From positions 1 through 15,060 of the forward strand of contig JAKDNQ010000034.1 in the NCBI GenBank assembly GCA_030456405.1: a stretch of 15,060 nt of DNA, read 5' to 3'. Position numbers and translations under genes: made by a program. This DNA is from Nitrospira sp. (GTDB lineage: Bacteria; Nitrospirota; Nitrospiria; Nitrospirales; Nitrospiraceae). Below, piece by piece: positions 14,736 to 15,060 of this stretch (positions are counted from its first letter, which is position 1; each line of letters starts with the position of its first letter). The notes beneath the pieces are model-generated. The model was not told the origin of the DNA. It was given only the letters and a program-made list of their open reading frames with translations, and did not search any database.

Positions 14736-14981
14736 TCCCGCCTCCTTATTTTTTTAAATGGTGAGTCTGGTCTATCGACGAGGTCCTGTCTCATGGGGAA
14801 TATCAGTTGTGTTCCCCTTTGGGCCACCACATCGAAGATACACCAGTCCTGCCACACCGACGGCAGCAGAGACCGTCTAGGCTCAACCACACGGCGGGAA
14901 AGTTGTCTACCATGGCGCCCTTCTCTCGACCTGTGGACGGCAATTTAATATACAAATTACCTAGTGTCAAGAGGTCGGGTA
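14736..14981. other. Region upstream of the cytochrome c gene
   Basis: Apart from the AAGGAGG ribosome-binding site next to 14735 and the promoter candidate at 14942-14970, I see no gene. A minus-strand reading frame crosses the region but looks like a chance extension of the transposase fragment. Confidence 0.4.
14942..14970 (-). promoter_or_regulatory. Promoter candidate for the cytochrome c-nirK group
   Basis: On the minus strand, TTGACA (14970-14965) is followed after 17 bases by TAAATT (14947-14942) in an AT-rich setting. The leader to the cytochrome c start would be about 200 bases. It lies next to the transposase remnant, so the promoter may have come with a mobile element. Confidence 0.45.
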
Positions 14982-15060
14982 GTGGGCAATTTTGATTTTC
15001 ATGCACTAGTTCTTCCAGTTCCCAGATCCTATCTGTAATGCCAGCCGCCATAGCTGGCGT
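14982..15060 (-). mobile_element. 3' end of a probable transposase gene, running off the window
   Basis: On the minus strand from the window edge, the frame reads TPAMAAGITDRIWELEELV. This resembles the last residues of several IS transposases, in which TPAMAAG is followed by TDxxW and a short acidic helix. The family cannot be assigned from this fragment, and the exact end of the element is not visible. The frame continues into what looks like non-element sequence, so the 3' end may be broken or fused. Confidence 0.45.

Noticed and set aside
14803..15051. Minus-strand 82-residue protein as a complete small gene
   Set aside because: The frame is open to the window edge, and only its first part looks like a transposase end. 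The remainder looks like chance reading through intergenic DNA.

Overview
The window most likely comes from a complete ammonia-oxidising (comammox) Nitrospira or a close relative. The basis is a hao-haoB-cycA-cycB hydroxylamine-oxidation cluster directly downstream of a System I cytochrome c maturation operon, together with an AniA-type nirK region. From memory, comammox Nitrospira differ from strictly nitrite-oxidising Nitrospira in having System I ccm genes. An ammonia-oxidising betaproteobacterium is the main alternative. No rRNA or marker gene is present, so the taxonomy is an inference.

Left part (1-5426, + strand): ccmF, ccmG, ccmH and ccmI are translationally coupled by stop/start overlaps or near-abutting ends. 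CcmI carries two tandem copies of its C-terminal apocytochrome-binding domain. A third copy follows as a separate small secreted protein (4971-5426), whose signal peptide closely resembles that of HAO and whose promoter resembles the hao promoter.

Middle (5427-9912, + strand): hao (octaheme hydroxylamine oxidoreductase), haoB, cycA (tetraheme c554) and cycB (tetraheme NapC/NirT-type quinol-linked cM552), ending in a strong intrinsic terminator. Together they oxidise hydroxylamine in the periplasm and pass electrons to the quinone pool. The adjacent ccm genes supply covalent heme attachment for these proteins (8+4+4 hemes).

Right part: an unrecognised polytopic membrane protein (10282-11196, +) faces a leftward group. 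That group, in order of transcription, is a monoheme cytochrome c (14735-14274), nirK-like copy B (14165-13188), nirK-like copy A (13086-12082) and a secreted DUF1566/Lcl-type protein (11961-11437). A fragment of what looks like a transposase end lies at the right edge.

The most striking observation is that the two NirK paralogues have lost complementary sets of copper-site residues. Copy B keeps every domain-1 ligand (full type 1 site plus two type 2 His) but lost both domain-2 His. Copy A lost the domain-1 Cys and both type 2 His but keeps both domain-2 His. In NirK trimers the type 2 site is built from domain 1 of one subunit and domain 2 of the next, so the two proteins could form one complete site only as a hetero-oligomer. 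A second striking observation is the apparent tandem duplication that fused a hao-like promoter and signal peptide to a CcmI domain.
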